64,000 bases of DNA from Ruegeria profundi (lineage in GTDB: Bacteria; Pseudomonadota; Alphaproteobacteria; Rhodobacterales; Rhodobacteraceae), in contig NZ_LQBP01000013.1 of assembly GCF_001507545.1 (NCBI RefSeq), positions 1 to 64,000 of the forward strand, written 5' to 3'. Under the pieces are notes generated by a model, which was not told where the DNA came from, did no database searches, and saw only the letters and a program-made list of their open reading frames with translations. Position 1 is the stretch's first letter; every line of letters starts with the position of its first letter. The position numbers were made by a program, and so were the translations under genes. This document shows, one piece after another, positions 45,427 to 54,254 of the stretch.

Positions 45427-46899
45427 TCAGCGGTCTCCGCCTTGGGAAGGGACAGGGTGATAGTGCTCCAGCCCGGCCTGGGCCATACGCTTTTCATACT
45501 CGGATACGGTGCCTGGCCAAAGCGTTGTGTTGCGGCCTTGGGCATCCTGATACCAGGATGTGCACCCACCCGCTTGCCAAACGCTGTCCGCGTGGCGGTC
45601 CTGCATCTCTTGGGTGAAGGCGGCTTGTTTGGTGGGGTCGGGTGTGATGACCTGCAAACCATCGCGCTGCATCTGATCCAACACACGACCAATGTGTCGA
45701 ACCTGTGCTTCGATCATCAGCACGACCGAGTTATGACCCAGCCCGGTATGCGGCCCCAACAACATGAAAAAGTTCGGAAACCCCGCGATGGCAGTGCCCA
45801 GGTTGGCTTGCATCCCGTCAACCCATGCATCCCGCAGGGTCAGGCCATCGGTTCCGGTGATGTTCAATCGCTCGACCACGTCGGTTACGTGAAAGCCAGT
45901 ACCCCAGATCAAAACATCCGCCCGCGTTCGGCTATCGTCAGACGCGATGATCTGATTGCCTTCGATCGAAGCTACTCCGTACGGGATTACCGTCACGTTG
46001 TCCCGCGCAAGGGCAGGGTACCAATCATTGGAACTGAGGATACGTTTGCAGCCGATCCGGTAATCAGGGGTAAGGCGTTCGCGTTCGTCGGGGTCGGTAA
46101 TCGCACTCTCCAGACCCTTGCGCCACATTTTCATGGCGAAGTTCACCATTCGCTCTTCGCCGCGGAACACGCGGTGACGGTATTCAAAGATCATGTAGAT
46201 CAGCTTGCGTCGAAGGCGGGGCAGGGCAGGGATACGCCGATAAAGAGATCGCACCCAAGGCGCAATCGGGCCATCCGGGCGCGGCAGAACATATGGCGCA
46301 GAGCGTTGGAATATAGTGACATGCGCCGCCGTTTTCGCGATTTCCGGTACGAACTGCACAGCAGAAGCACCAGTGCCGACGACAGCGATCCGCTTGCCCG
46401 ATAAGTCCGTTTCGTGATCCCATTCGGCTGAGTGGAATTTGGGGCCGTGGAAGCTGTCGGCGCCGGGGATCGCCGGTATGCTTGGAAAGTGTAACGCGCC
46501 AATGGCTGAAACGAGAAACCGCGCTGTCCAGCGTTGACCGTCCTCGGTTTCCACCTGCCAGCGGTCGCCGTCCCATCGGGCAGACTTGAGCTGATGGTGA
46601 AAATGGCAGAGGTCGTAAAGCCCCTCGTCCCGGCAGACCTTTTGCAGATAGGCCTGAATTTCCGACCCGCCGGCATAAGCGCGGCTCCAGTCAGGGTTCA
46701 GGTGGGTGGCCATCGAATACAGATGAGATGGGATATCGCAGGCCACGCCGGGATAGGTATTTTCGCGCCACGTGCCGCCGATATCTCCCGCCTTTTCGAG
46801 TATGGCAATTTCGCCGATGCCGCGTTTGCGGGCCTCGATTGCCATCGTGAGGCCTGAAAACCCGGCGCCGACGATCAGCATCTCCGTTTTATGTTTCAT
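45427..46899 (-). CDS. Flavin-containing / Baeyer-Villiger monooxygenase
   Basis: NADPH- and FAD-dependent monooxygenase converting a ketone to an ester or lactone. The 490-aa protein has the FAD Rossmann motif GAGFSG (11-16), GDIGGTWRENTYPGVACDIPSHLYS, the type I BVMO fingerprint F-x-G-x-x-x-H-x-x-x-W/D (FHGPKFHSAEWD, 150-161), and a second Rossmann motif GTGASAVQFVPEIA for NADPH. It is transcribed ahead of the esterase in a tight pair. The native substrate is unknown; simple ketones, steroids or terpenoids are possible. Confidence 0.9.
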   Translation of the reverse strand: MKHKTEMLIVGAGFSGLTMAIEARKRGIGEIAILEKAGDIGGTWRENTYPGVACDIPSHLYSMATHLNPDWSRAYAGGSEIQAYLQKVCRDEGLYDLCHFHHQLKSARWDGDRWQVETEDGQRWTARFLVSAIGALHFPSIPAIPGADSFHGPKFHSAEWDHETDLSGKRIAVVGTGASAVQFVPEIAKTAAHVTIFQRSAPYVLPRPDGPIAPWVRSLYRRIPALPRLRRKLIYMIFEYRHRVFRGEERMVNFAMKMWRKGLESAITDPDERERLTPDYRIGCKRILSSNDWYPALARDNVTVIPYGVASIEGNQIIASDDSRTRADVLIWGTGFHVTDVVERLNITGTDGLTLRDAWVDGMQANLGTAIAGFPNFFMLLGPHTGLGHNSVVLMIEAQVRHIGRVLDQMQRDGLQVITPDPTKQAAFTQEMQDRHADSVWQAGGCTSWYQDAQGRNTTLWPGTVSEYEKRMAQAGLEHYHPVPSQGGDR

Positions 46900-47137
46900 G
46901 CGCGCGCACCTCCCAAAGTGACGCCAAGTGCCGCCTCAGACTATAAAGCCGAACGGGCGCGAGAACAGCGTCTCATAGGGTCAAGCGCGGTTTGGCACCT
47001 GCGTCACGGAAAAGATCACCACGGACCTTGTTCAGTAGCAACATTAGCTTATCGCGTTATGTCCTACGCTTTGTGTCAGTCTCAGGGAGTGCGCAATACC
47101 CGTCTGCCTTAAAGGCGGGATTGCCGCGAAGACGCAT

Positions 47138-47389
47138 TCAAAACTCCAAATGATGCGCCCGGCCATAGGCAACAAGCCGGGCGTTCAGCGCCTCAGCCTC
47201 GGGGGCGCCGGACTCCAACGCGAAAACAAAGGCATGTGTCAGATAGAAACATGCCGCGTCGATATCTTGCGCTGCTTCGCACTCATCCGCTGCCAGAGTA
47301 TAATATCGGATCAATGCCGCATGATCTTTGCGATCATGGGCCTCAATCAACAGGCGATCCAGTTCGTTTGTGTCCATCAGGTCTTTCAT
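47138..47389 (-). CDS. Small hypothetical protein downstream of Rieske oxygenase
   Basis: An 83-aa acidic, helical protein (MDTNELDRLLIEAHDRKDHA, then LIRYYTLAADECEAAQDIDAACFYLTHAFVFALE) with the look of two or three TPR-like helices. I do not recognise a family. It starts 16 bp after the Rieske gene on the same strand and is likely co-transcribed and functionally linked, for example as an assembly or partner protein, which is inference. Confidence 0.6.
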   Translation of the reverse strand: MKDLMDTNELDRLLIEAHDRKDHAALIRYYTLAADECEAAQDIDAACFYLTHAFVFALESGAPEAEALNARLVAYGRAHHLEF

Positions 47390-47404
47390 CGGGAAAGGCC
47401 AGCC

Positions 47405-48565
47405 TTAGCCCTTTTCCGCGCGGCCGTTTTCGATCTGGGTCGCAACCCAGTGATGAAAGTTATGCGTCGGCCCGTCCATCGCCGGAGAGAAGCGTCCGCC
47501 ATCGAATAGCACCCCGTGGCGGCCTTTCTGCATGCCTTCGACGACAAAAACATCCTCTTCGAACACCGTTTTCCAAAGTTGCGCGTTCGAGGCACGAAGC
47601 CCGTCATGCTCGGGCGTGTCCGCGATACTTTTGGCGTAGTAGAGCTCGATATGTTCAACGGTTTTTTCCTGGTCCACGGGCTCGAGCACGATGGCAAAGC
47701 TGTGGTCGCGCTGCACGCCCAGCAGGACGTTGGGGTAAAGCGCCACATATTCCGCGCCTTCGTTCCACTTGTCGCTCAGCCCTTCAAAGTCAGGAAAGGT
47801 CGCGCCGTCCTGATTGGTCAGTTGACGATAGACCAGCGTTCCCTGACCGGAGTAATGCCCGCGCGCCTCAATGTTATAGTGATCCTCAAGCCGGGAATAG
47901 CTGTTCAGGCCGGGATGCACCCAGGGCAAGTGGTAGCTTTCGCAGTAATTCTCGACCGCCAGTTTCCAGTTGGTTTTAACCTCCAGCTTGAATGAGGATG
48001 TCTCACCACCGTGATGCACCGGTTGTTCGAATTCTTTCCAGCGCTCAAGCAGGGCGCCATGGGCGTCTTCGAACGCGGGTGCAGTGCCGTCCACGTTGAC
48101 AAAGATCACGTCGCGCCAGACATGAGAGCGAACGCGTACAAGGCCGAGATCATCGCGGTTCACATCCGGATGCTTGTTCTGACCGGGGCCGCCGACATGC
48201 GGTGTGGCGCGAAGCTCACCTTTCAGGCTGTAGCACCAGCTGTGATAGGGGCAGCGGATTGCGCCGCCGATTTTGCGGGGTGTATCCACAAGGATCATGC
48301 CGCGGTGGCGGCAGGTGTTCTGAAAGACGCCGATTTCTCCATCCCGGTCCCGCACGATCAGCAGGGGCATGCCAAGAAAATCGACCGGTTTGGCGTCGCC
48401 TTCCTCGGGCACATCCTTACCAAAGCCGATCCCGGACCAGTTGGCAAAAAGGACGGATTGCCTTTCTTCGGCGAAGATTGCCGGGTCAGTGTAATGCTCA
48501 TTCGGAAGACCGTTCGCGACGGTCACATCGGCCAGAACGGATGACAACGCGCTGTGCTTGTTCAT
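47405..48565 (-). CDS. Rieske 2Fe-2S oxygenase alpha subunit
   Basis: A ring-hydroxylating or demethylating oxygenase, 386 aa. The Rieske cluster ligands are C85/H87 (CRHRG) and C105/H108 (CPYHSW). The mononuclear iron site is in ENYCESYHLPWVHP: H212 and H217 with E209 as the inter-subunit bridge residue. The protein resembles the choline-monooxygenase/glycine-betaine (GbcA) branch that demethylates quaternary amines. No reductase gene is adjacent. Neighbours include an MttB-family gene and a GATase1-AraC regulator, supporting an N-methylated amine substrate. Confidence 0.88.
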   Translation of the reverse strand: MNKHSALSSVLADVTVANGLPNEHYTDPAIFAEERQSVLFANWSGIGFGKDVPEEGDAKPVDFLGMPLLIVRDRDGEIGVFQNTCRHRGMILVDTPRKIGGAIRCPYHSWCYSLKGELRATPHVGGPGQNKHPDVNRDDLGLVRVRSHVWRDVIFVNVDGTAPAFEDAHGALLERWKEFEQPVHHGGETSSFKLEVKTNWKLAVENYCESYHLPWVHPGLNSYSRLEDHYNIEARGHYSGQGTLVYRQLTNQDGATFPDFEGLSDKWNEGAEYVALYPNVLLGVQRDHSFAIVLEPVDQEKTVEHIELYYAKSIADTPEHDGLRASNAQLWKTVFEEDVFVVEGMQKGRHGVLFDGGRFSPAMDGPTHNFHHWVATQIENGRAEKG

Positions 48566-48611
48566 CGGGCTCTCCTGATCGGTTGCTGGATGCAGTCTTT
48601 TCCTACTGACG

Positions 48612-48659
48612 GATCGGATGGTGTTCGATCAATATCAGAAATCCTCATCGACGGATGAG
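48612..48659. promoter_or_regulatory. Paired inverted repeats upstream of the Rieske gene
   Basis: Two dyads lie in the 99-bp gap before the Rieske gene: GATCG-N9-CGATC (48612-48630) and CTCATC-GACG-GATGAG (48644-48659). The second is perfect, ends a few bases from the LysR stop and could also fold as a short hairpin. They may be operators; the binding factor is unknown. Confidence 0.3.
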
Positions 48660-48664
48660 TTGAG

Positions 48665-49570
48665 CTAAACCGAGCCATCGTTGACCTCTTGAAGGATCCA
48701 GTTTTTCAGGGCGCGGGCGTTATCTGAAAGGTCTTCATCCGGGCGGCCAACCAAGTAGAATTGGTTGGGCGCGGTCAGCTGATGCGGCGCGATCGGCACC
48801 AGCTTGCCGGATTGTAGCATTGGCTGAATCAGCCGTTGCCACCCCAACGCAAGACCGGCCCCCTTGCGGGCAAGTTGCAGGGCGACAGAATAGCTGTTCA
48901 CTCGGGGTCCGGTCGCAATCGTACCTTCATGGCCCAGTTGGCGAAACCAGTCGGGCCATGTGGTCCAGGTGCGGTCTTCCGAATCCAGATGGATCAGCCG
49001 TTCCGCCGCCAGCGCGGCAAGGCTGGCCCCTGCCAGTCGCTTTGCGATCTCGGGGCTGGCGACCGGGATCAGGTGATCGCGAAACAGGGGCGTGTGCGAT
49101 AGGTTGGGATCGGAATCACGCCCGTATCGAATAAAAAAGTCCATGTCCTGCCGATCGCGAAACGGGCGGTCCTGTGACAGCTGATCCACGTTTACATCCG
49201 GCATCTCGCGCCAGAACCGGATCACGGCCGGGGACAGCCACAGCGCTGCCACCGCCGTAGTCGACCCGACGATCACCTTGCCCCCCGATTTTCTGTTGCG
49301 GATTGTGGCCAACACTATTGAGATACGCCCGAATGAGGATGACAGCGCCTCGTACAGGGCCTGTCCATCTTCGGTCAGATCGACACCGCGGTGCTTGCGT
49401 TGAAAAAGCGTGGTGTCCAGATCGCCCTCAAGCGCCTTGATCTGATGACTGACCGCGCCGGGCGTGACCGAAAGCTCATCGGCGGCGTTCTTGAAGCTCA
49501 GGTGCCGGGCGGCGGCTTCGAACGCGGCCAGCGTCGTCAATGGCGGCAGATTATAGTGGCGCCTGGACAT
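48665..49570 (-). CDS. LysR-family regulator (GcvA-like)
   Basis: A 301-aa LysR transcription factor. The N-terminal winged helix is LTTLAAFEAAARHLSFKNAADELSVTPGAVSHQIKALEGDL, the GcvA/AmpR-type wording, followed by a substrate-binding domain from about 90 and the typical SYSVALQLARKGAGLALGW. It is divergent from the MttB-family gene with a 213-bp gap and is followed by the Rieske gene on the same strand, so it probably regulates one or both. Confidence 0.9.
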   Translation of the reverse strand: MSRRHYNLPPLTTLAAFEAAARHLSFKNAADELSVTPGAVSHQIKALEGDLDTTLFQRKHRGVDLTEDGQALYEALSSSFGRISIVLATIRNRKSGGKVIVGSTTAVAALWLSPAVIRFWREMPDVNVDQLSQDRPFRDRQDMDFFIRYGRDSDPNLSHTPLFRDHLIPVASPEIAKRLAGASLAALAAERLIHLDSEDRTWTTWPDWFRQLGHEGTIATGPRVNSYSVALQLARKGAGLALGWQRLIQPMLQSGKLVPIAPHQLTAPNQFYLVGRPDEDLSDNARALKNWILQEVNDGSV

Positions 49571-49783
49571 GGTGGCCTAGACTCGCTGTCAAATTTCGGT
49601 TGAGTTGTCTTCACCTGATTATCAGAGGTTTTGCGGGCAAAAGCCAGAAGCCCGTGCGTGAAAGGTGCATTTTTCATCCTTGGTTCTGCCTGCGTGTCGC
49701 TTTCTGCAAGCAGAGATCGCAATCCGTCAGGTGAAACGGACGTGAATGCGCCATTCTCGGCACAAGGATTGGAGAATTGCCCC

Positions 49784-51331
49784 ATGAACATCCGAACCCC
49801 AAGCCGCGCGGGTGGACGCGCCGCCCGCAGGGCCATGAGAACTGCGCCGAACTTCAACATGCTGCCAGGCCTGACCAGAGGTATCCCCCTGTGTGAGGTG
49901 ATGGACGGCGCGCAAGTGGAACGCATCGACGCTGCGTCAATGTACATACTCGAAAACGTAGGCGTTCAGTTCCGCGATCCTATCGCGCTGCAAGACTGGA
50001 AAAGAGTGGGCGCAAAAGTTGTAGGCGAGCTTGTCTACCTTGATCGTGATCTTGTGCGAGACTTGATTGCCACGATCCCGTCCGATTTCACCTATCACGC
50101 CCGCGATCCAAACAAGAACGTCCGGCTGGGCGGTAAGCATTCGATCTTTGTGCCAATGACCGGCGCGCCCTTCCTGCGCGATCTGGACGATGTACGCCGG
50201 AACCCGACGCTGGACGATCTGGCGATGTTCCACAAGCTCAGCCACATGATGCCCGCGCTGCATTCCAGTGCCCATCACATCGTGGAACCCTATGACCACC
50301 CGATCAGCCAGCGGCACCTGCGTATTACTTACTCTTCCATGAAACACTCGGACAAAACGTTCATGGGCATGACAACGAGCCCCAAGAACGCCGAAGACGT
50401 GATGGATATGTGCGCCATCTTGTTCGGAGAGCAGTTTCTTGAGGATCATCCTGTCACTACGGGGAACTGCAACGGGAACTCTCCGCTGGTCTGGGATGAA
50501 ACCATGCTAGGCGCGATGCGTGCCTTCTGTCGCCGAAATCAGCCGGTGCTGTGCTCGCCCTTTGTGCTGGGCGGGGCCAATACACCGGCTTCCGTTCCAG
50601 CCACCGTGGCGCAGCTGAATGCCGAGGCGCTGAGCGCACTGGCCTATACGCAAGTGATCCGCAAGGGCGCACCGGCGATCTATGGTCACTATCTTTCGAC
50701 CGTGTCGATGAAATCAGGCGCGCCGATGGCCGGGACTCCTGAAATCAGCTTAATGAACTTTATGATCGGCCAGATGGCACGGTATTATGACGTGCCGTGG
50801 CGTACCTCGAACACGCTGGGTGGGGCCAAGACCTTTGACGCGCAGGCTGGATACGAATCTGCCACGACGTTGCAGGCAGTGATCCATGCCGGGGCCAATT
50901 ATATCTGGCACAGCGCCGGTTGGAACGAGGCCGGGATGCATTGCTCAGTTGCCAAGTTCGTTGTCGACGCCGAGCAATGCGCCATGGCTTACCGCATGGC
51001 TGAGGGGCCAAAATGGCATGACTTCGACCAAGCCATTGCGGCGGTATCCGATGTTGGTCCGGGCGGACACTACTTAGGTCATCCGCATACGCAGGATAAT
51101 TTTCAGGAAGCATTTTTCATGCCTGAGCTGTTCGACAACAACTCGATCGAACAATGGACGGCTGAGGGTGAGGTTGAGATCACCGAACGCGCCTTGAGCC
51201 GCGCCAAGACCCTGTTGGCCGAGTATGAAGAGCCGAGGCTGGACGAAGCCAAGAATGAGGCGCTGCTTGACTATATCGCCCGACGAGAGCGGGAAATTCC
51301 GGCCGCAGATGAGTTGAACCAGAGCTACTGA
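49784..51331 (+). CDS. Trimethylamine methyltransferase (MttB) family protein, non-Pyl
   Basis: A 515-aa member of the MttB superfamily that moves a methyl group from a methylated amine, typically to a corrinoid protein. The frame has no in-frame amber codon, so it is of the pyrrolysine-free type, of which the glycine betaine methyltransferase MtgB is the best-known example. Recognisable segments include ENVGVQFRDP, HHIVEPYDHPISQRHLRI and the C-terminal ALLDYIARREREIP. ATG at 49784 is chosen: GGAG lies about 10 nt upstream, while the extension to 49631 is not family-like. No corrinoid protein gene is adjacent, so the acceptor is unclear. Confidence 0.85.
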   Translation: MNIRTPSRAGGRAARRAMRTAPNFNMLPGLTRGIPLCEVMDGAQVERIDAASMYILENVGVQFRDPIALQDWKRVGAKVVGELVYLDRDLVRDLIATIPSDFTYHARDPNKNVRLGGKHSIFVPMTGAPFLRDLDDVRRNPTLDDLAMFHKLSHMMPALHSSAHHIVEPYDHPISQRHLRITYSSMKHSDKTFMGMTTSPKNAEDVMDMCAILFGEQFLEDHPVTTGNCNGNSPLVWDETMLGAMRAFCRRNQPVLCSPFVLGGANTPASVPATVAQLNAEALSALAYTQVIRKGAPAIYGHYLSTVSMKSGAPMAGTPEISLMNFMIGQMARYYDVPWRTSNTLGGAKTFDAQAGYESATTLQAVIHAGANYIWHSAGWNEAGMHCSVAKFVVDAEQCAMAYRMAEGPKWHDFDQAIAAVSDVGPGGHYLGHPHTQDNFQEAFFMPELFDNNSIEQWTAEGEVEITERALSRAKTLLAEYEEPRLDEAKNEALLDYIARREREIPAADELNQSY

Positions 51332-51417
51332 GCGCTTTTACCACCGCGGAGGTTGCCAAGAACGCATTGGTCAAATCAATCTGTCCAAGGTGCCAACATA
51401 GCCGTTCGAATCTAGAG

Positions 51418-52758
51418 TTATTCTTTGCCCGAGCGCCACTCTTTCCAAGCCAGATAGGCGTTTGCGCCCAGCGACGCAAAAGGCTCGGGTGGAAGCCGAG
51501 GTGGTACTGGTTGCGCCAAAAAGTGATCGGCAATCTGTGACCCGCCCTGCGTCAACAGTTCGGCAATTCCGATACCCTGCAGAGTGCCGCGCGCGATGCC
51601 CAGCCCATTCTGGCAGCAAGCGGCGTACAGGCCGGTATCCAATTCCCCAAACGCGGCAGAGCCATTGCGGCTGAGGCACAGCATACCTGCCCATCGATGC
51701 TGGGTCTGCACGTCCGGCAGATGCGGGAAGCGTTCGCGAAACTTGCGGTCATGCACCAAACCCGCTTTGCGCAGGCGCGTTTGGCTGGTCTCGATAGAGG
51801 GGTGAAAGCTTGAACATGTTCGGATCAGGATGCGGTCCCCATAGCTGCCAGAGATCCGTCGTACCGATGTGCCCATAGGATCGGCAGGCGTCACCGCCCA
51901 TCGGGTCTGGCCGCCCAGCGTCTTGATCTGCTTTGGTTTCAGCGGCTCGGTGATTGAAGCGTACAGGCAGATGTGGATCAGCCGGTGCTGGTAAAACCCA
52001 AAACTTTCAATATGGCCGTTATTGGCCAGAATGATGCGTCCGGTCGCTATCCTTGCTTTGGGTGTCTCAACGATCCAGCCACCGGCCTGTTTCTCAAATC
52101 CGGTGACGGGTGAGTTTTCATAGATGCCCGCAACCTCTGCCAGCCGCGCAGACAGTGCCCGGACATACGCAGCGGGCTGCATCATCACAGTACCCGGCGC
52201 ATACAGCCCCGAAGTATAGTGCGGGCTGCCGGTGATTTCATGCATCTGTTGCTGGTCGTAAAGTGAAAAAGGCTCGCCGAGCCGCTCAAGATGTTTGGCG
52301 AAATCGCGGTTGTGTTGGTCGCCTGCCTTGGTTGCGGCTGCATTAAACTTGCCGCAGGGGTCGAACATCTCTTGCGGCAGCTCGCAGTCGGCCGCAACGC
52401 CTGAGGCAAACGCAATAGCCTGTCGGTTCAGCGCAATCGCGGCGCGGTCCGCATCCAGCCCCGTTCCCGCGTAATTGTCCGATGACAGATCATGAGGCAG
52501 GTCAATCATGAAGCCCGAATTGCGCCCTGCCGATCCTTCGGCGAACCGTCCGGCCTCTAACAATGTAATTTTTAGACTTGCATCCAATTGCGCCAACCGT
52601 CTGGCGGCAGACAGACCGGCAAACCCGCCACCGATAATCGTGACATCAGCGGAGTGATCCTCGGTCAGTTCAGGCAAAGCGATCTGCGGCGGCAGGATTA
52701 CATTCCATCCCGCCGGGCCAGTCTGCCGAGGCAGACGTCTGGCCTTGTGTTGTCTCAA
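51418..52758 (-). CDS. FAD-dependent amine/amino-acid oxidoreductase (DAO family)
   Basis: A 446-aa flavin oxidoreductase of the DAO family. The FAD motif is ADVTIIGGGFAGLSAARRLA (about 36-56), followed by GSAGRNSGFMIDLPHD, which is the pattern of gamma-glutamylputrescine oxidase-like (PuuB) and related enzymes. It presumably oxidises an amine, N-methylated amino acid or imino acid to an aldehyde or imine. The start overlaps the aldehyde dehydrogenase stop by 4 bp, and the dehydrogenase could take over the aldehyde product. Confidence 0.87.
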   Translation of the reverse strand: MRQHKARRLPRQTGPAGWNVILPPQIALPELTEDHSADVTIIGGGFAGLSAARRLAQLDASLKITLLEAGRFAEGSAGRNSGFMIDLPHDLSSDNYAGTGLDADRAAIALNRQAIAFASGVAADCELPQEMFDPCGKFNAAATKAGDQHNRDFAKHLERLGEPFSLYDQQQMHEITGSPHYTSGLYAPGTVMMQPAAYVRALSARLAEVAGIYENSPVTGFEKQAGGWIVETPKARIATGRIILANNGHIESFGFYQHRLIHICLYASITEPLKPKQIKTLGGQTRWAVTPADPMGTSVRRISGSYGDRILIRTCSSFHPSIETSQTRLRKAGLVHDRKFRERFPHLPDVQTQHRWAGMLCLSRNGSAAFGELDTGLYAACCQNGLGIARGTLQGIGIAELLTQGGSQIADHFLAQPVPPRLPPEPFASLGANAYLAWKEWRSGKE

Positions 52759-54251
52759 TCGACGGCCTCATCGGCGTCATCGGCCAGATCAATCCAGATG
52801 GTCTTCAGTTGCGTGTATTGGTCATGGGCGTGAACGGAATTATCCCGCCCGCCAAAGCCTGACTGTTTATAGCCGCCGAAGGGCGTGGTGATGTCCCCTT
52901 CGCCAAAGCTGTTCACCGTCACGGTGCCCGCCCGGATCGACCGCGCGCCCCGAATGGCGCGTTTGACATTGGCAGTGAAGATCGACGCACATAGGCCATA
53001 TTCGGTGTCGTTGGCCATCTTAATGGCTTCGTCAAAGCTCGAGACCTCGATCACTGACAGCACAGGTCCGAATATCTCGTCCCGCGCCAAGGTGGCATCG
53101 TTGCCTGAGACTTCGACCACAGTGGCCTCGACAAAGCCGTTCTCTGCCCTGCCGCCAAAAACCACGTTCTCGGCTTGATCCAGATAACCGCAGACCTTGT
53201 TGAAATGCCCCTCGCTGACCAGCGCGCCCATACGCGTAGCTGGATCAAGGGGGTCGCCGGTGTTCCATTGTTTTGCGTGATGCGCGATACGTTTCAGCAG
53301 CGCGCTTTTCACATCCTTGTGCACAATCAAACGGGATGAGGCTGAGCAGTTCTCGCCCATGTTCCAGAATGCACCGTTAACCACATGCGCCGCCACGCGA
53401 TCCATGTTTTCGGCGTCATCCATGACAATGGCGGGGTTCTTGCCACCCATTTCCAGCACCACTTCCTTCGCGTTGCTTTCGGCAGAATAGGTCAGGAAAC
53501 GCTTGCCGGTGATTGTCGAGCCGGTGAAGGACACCATGTCGATATCCATATGCCGCCCGATGGGTTCCCCCACTTCGACCCCGCCGCCGGGAACGATGTT
53601 TAATACTCCGCGCGGCAACCCGGCCTCCATCGCCAGCTCGGCCAGTCGCAGCGCCGTCAGCGTGGTTTCAGCCGCGGGCTTCACGATCACTGAACAGCCA
53701 GCGGCCAGCGCGGGCCCGATCTTCCACGCCAGCATCAATAAGGGGAAGTTCCAAGGCAGCACCAGACCGACAACACCAATCGGCTCGCGCACGACCATGG
53801 CGATGTGATCGTCGCTGGCAGGCGACACCTGATCGTAGATCTTGTCGATCGCCTCGGCATGCCATTTTAGGCAGTGGATCGCCTCGGGCACATCCACGGT
53901 TTCACAGTCATAGATGGTCTTGCCACTGTCGATGCTCTCAATCACTGCCAGTTCGCGCGCGTTGCGGGTCATCAGTTTGCATAGCCGGATCAATACGTCT
54001 TTACGGTCTGAGGGATGCATCTTGCTCCAGCGGCCGTCCTCAAAAGCTTCACGCGCCTTTTCGACAGCAAAATCCACATCGGTCGCGTCGCAGGCCGCGA
54101 TATCAGCCAGCTTGGCACCTGTCGCAGGGTTTACCGTTTCAAACGTCTCACCTGAGATCGCCGGGCGGAACGCCCCGTCTATAAAAGCCCCTGTCGGCAA
54201 GGTCAGGCCCGCGGCGATGGATTTGTATTCGTCCCGTGTGAGCAATTCCAT
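52755..54251 (-). CDS. Aldehyde dehydrogenase (PuuC-like)
   Basis: NAD(P)+-dependent aldehyde dehydrogenase, 498 aa, of the standard family length. The active site is complete: N169 in PWNFP, E267 in LEMGGKNP and the catalytic C302 in GENCSASSR, with the FTGST nucleotide segment at 242-246. Closest by eye to gamma-glutamyl-gamma-aminobutyraldehyde dehydrogenase-like (PuuC) enzymes. It lies between the FAD oxidoreductase (4-bp overlap) and the DapA-family gene (3-bp gap), so it likely oxidises an aldehyde formed in this pathway. Confidence 0.92.
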   Translation of the reverse strand: MELLTRDEYKSIAAGLTLPTGAFIDGAFRPAISGETFETVNPATGAKLADIAACDATDVDFAVEKAREAFEDGRWSKMHPSDRKDVLIRLCKLMTRNARELAVIESIDSGKTIYDCETVDVPEAIHCLKWHAEAIDKIYDQVSPASDDHIAMVVREPIGVVGLVLPWNFPLLMLAWKIGPALAAGCSVIVKPAAETTLTALRLAELAMEAGLPRGVLNIVPGGGVEVGEPIGRHMDIDMVSFTGSTITGKRFLTYSAESNAKEVVLEMGGKNPAIVMDDAENMDRVAAHVVNGAFWNMGENCSASSRLIVHKDVKSALLKRIAHHAKQWNTGDPLDPATRMGALVSEGHFNKVCGYLDQAENVVFGGRAENGFVEATVVEVSGNDATLARDEIFGPVLSVIEVSSFDEAIKMANDTEYGLCASIFTANVKRAIRGARSIRAGTVTVNSFGEGDITTPFGGYKQSGFGGRDNSVHAHDQYTQLKTIWIDLADDADEAVD

Positions 54252-54254
54252 ACC

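Noticed and set aside
45286..46404. 372-codon plus-strand frame opposite the monooxygenase/esterase pair
   Set aside because: Shadow of two well-supported genes; no recognisable domain and no ribosome-binding site.
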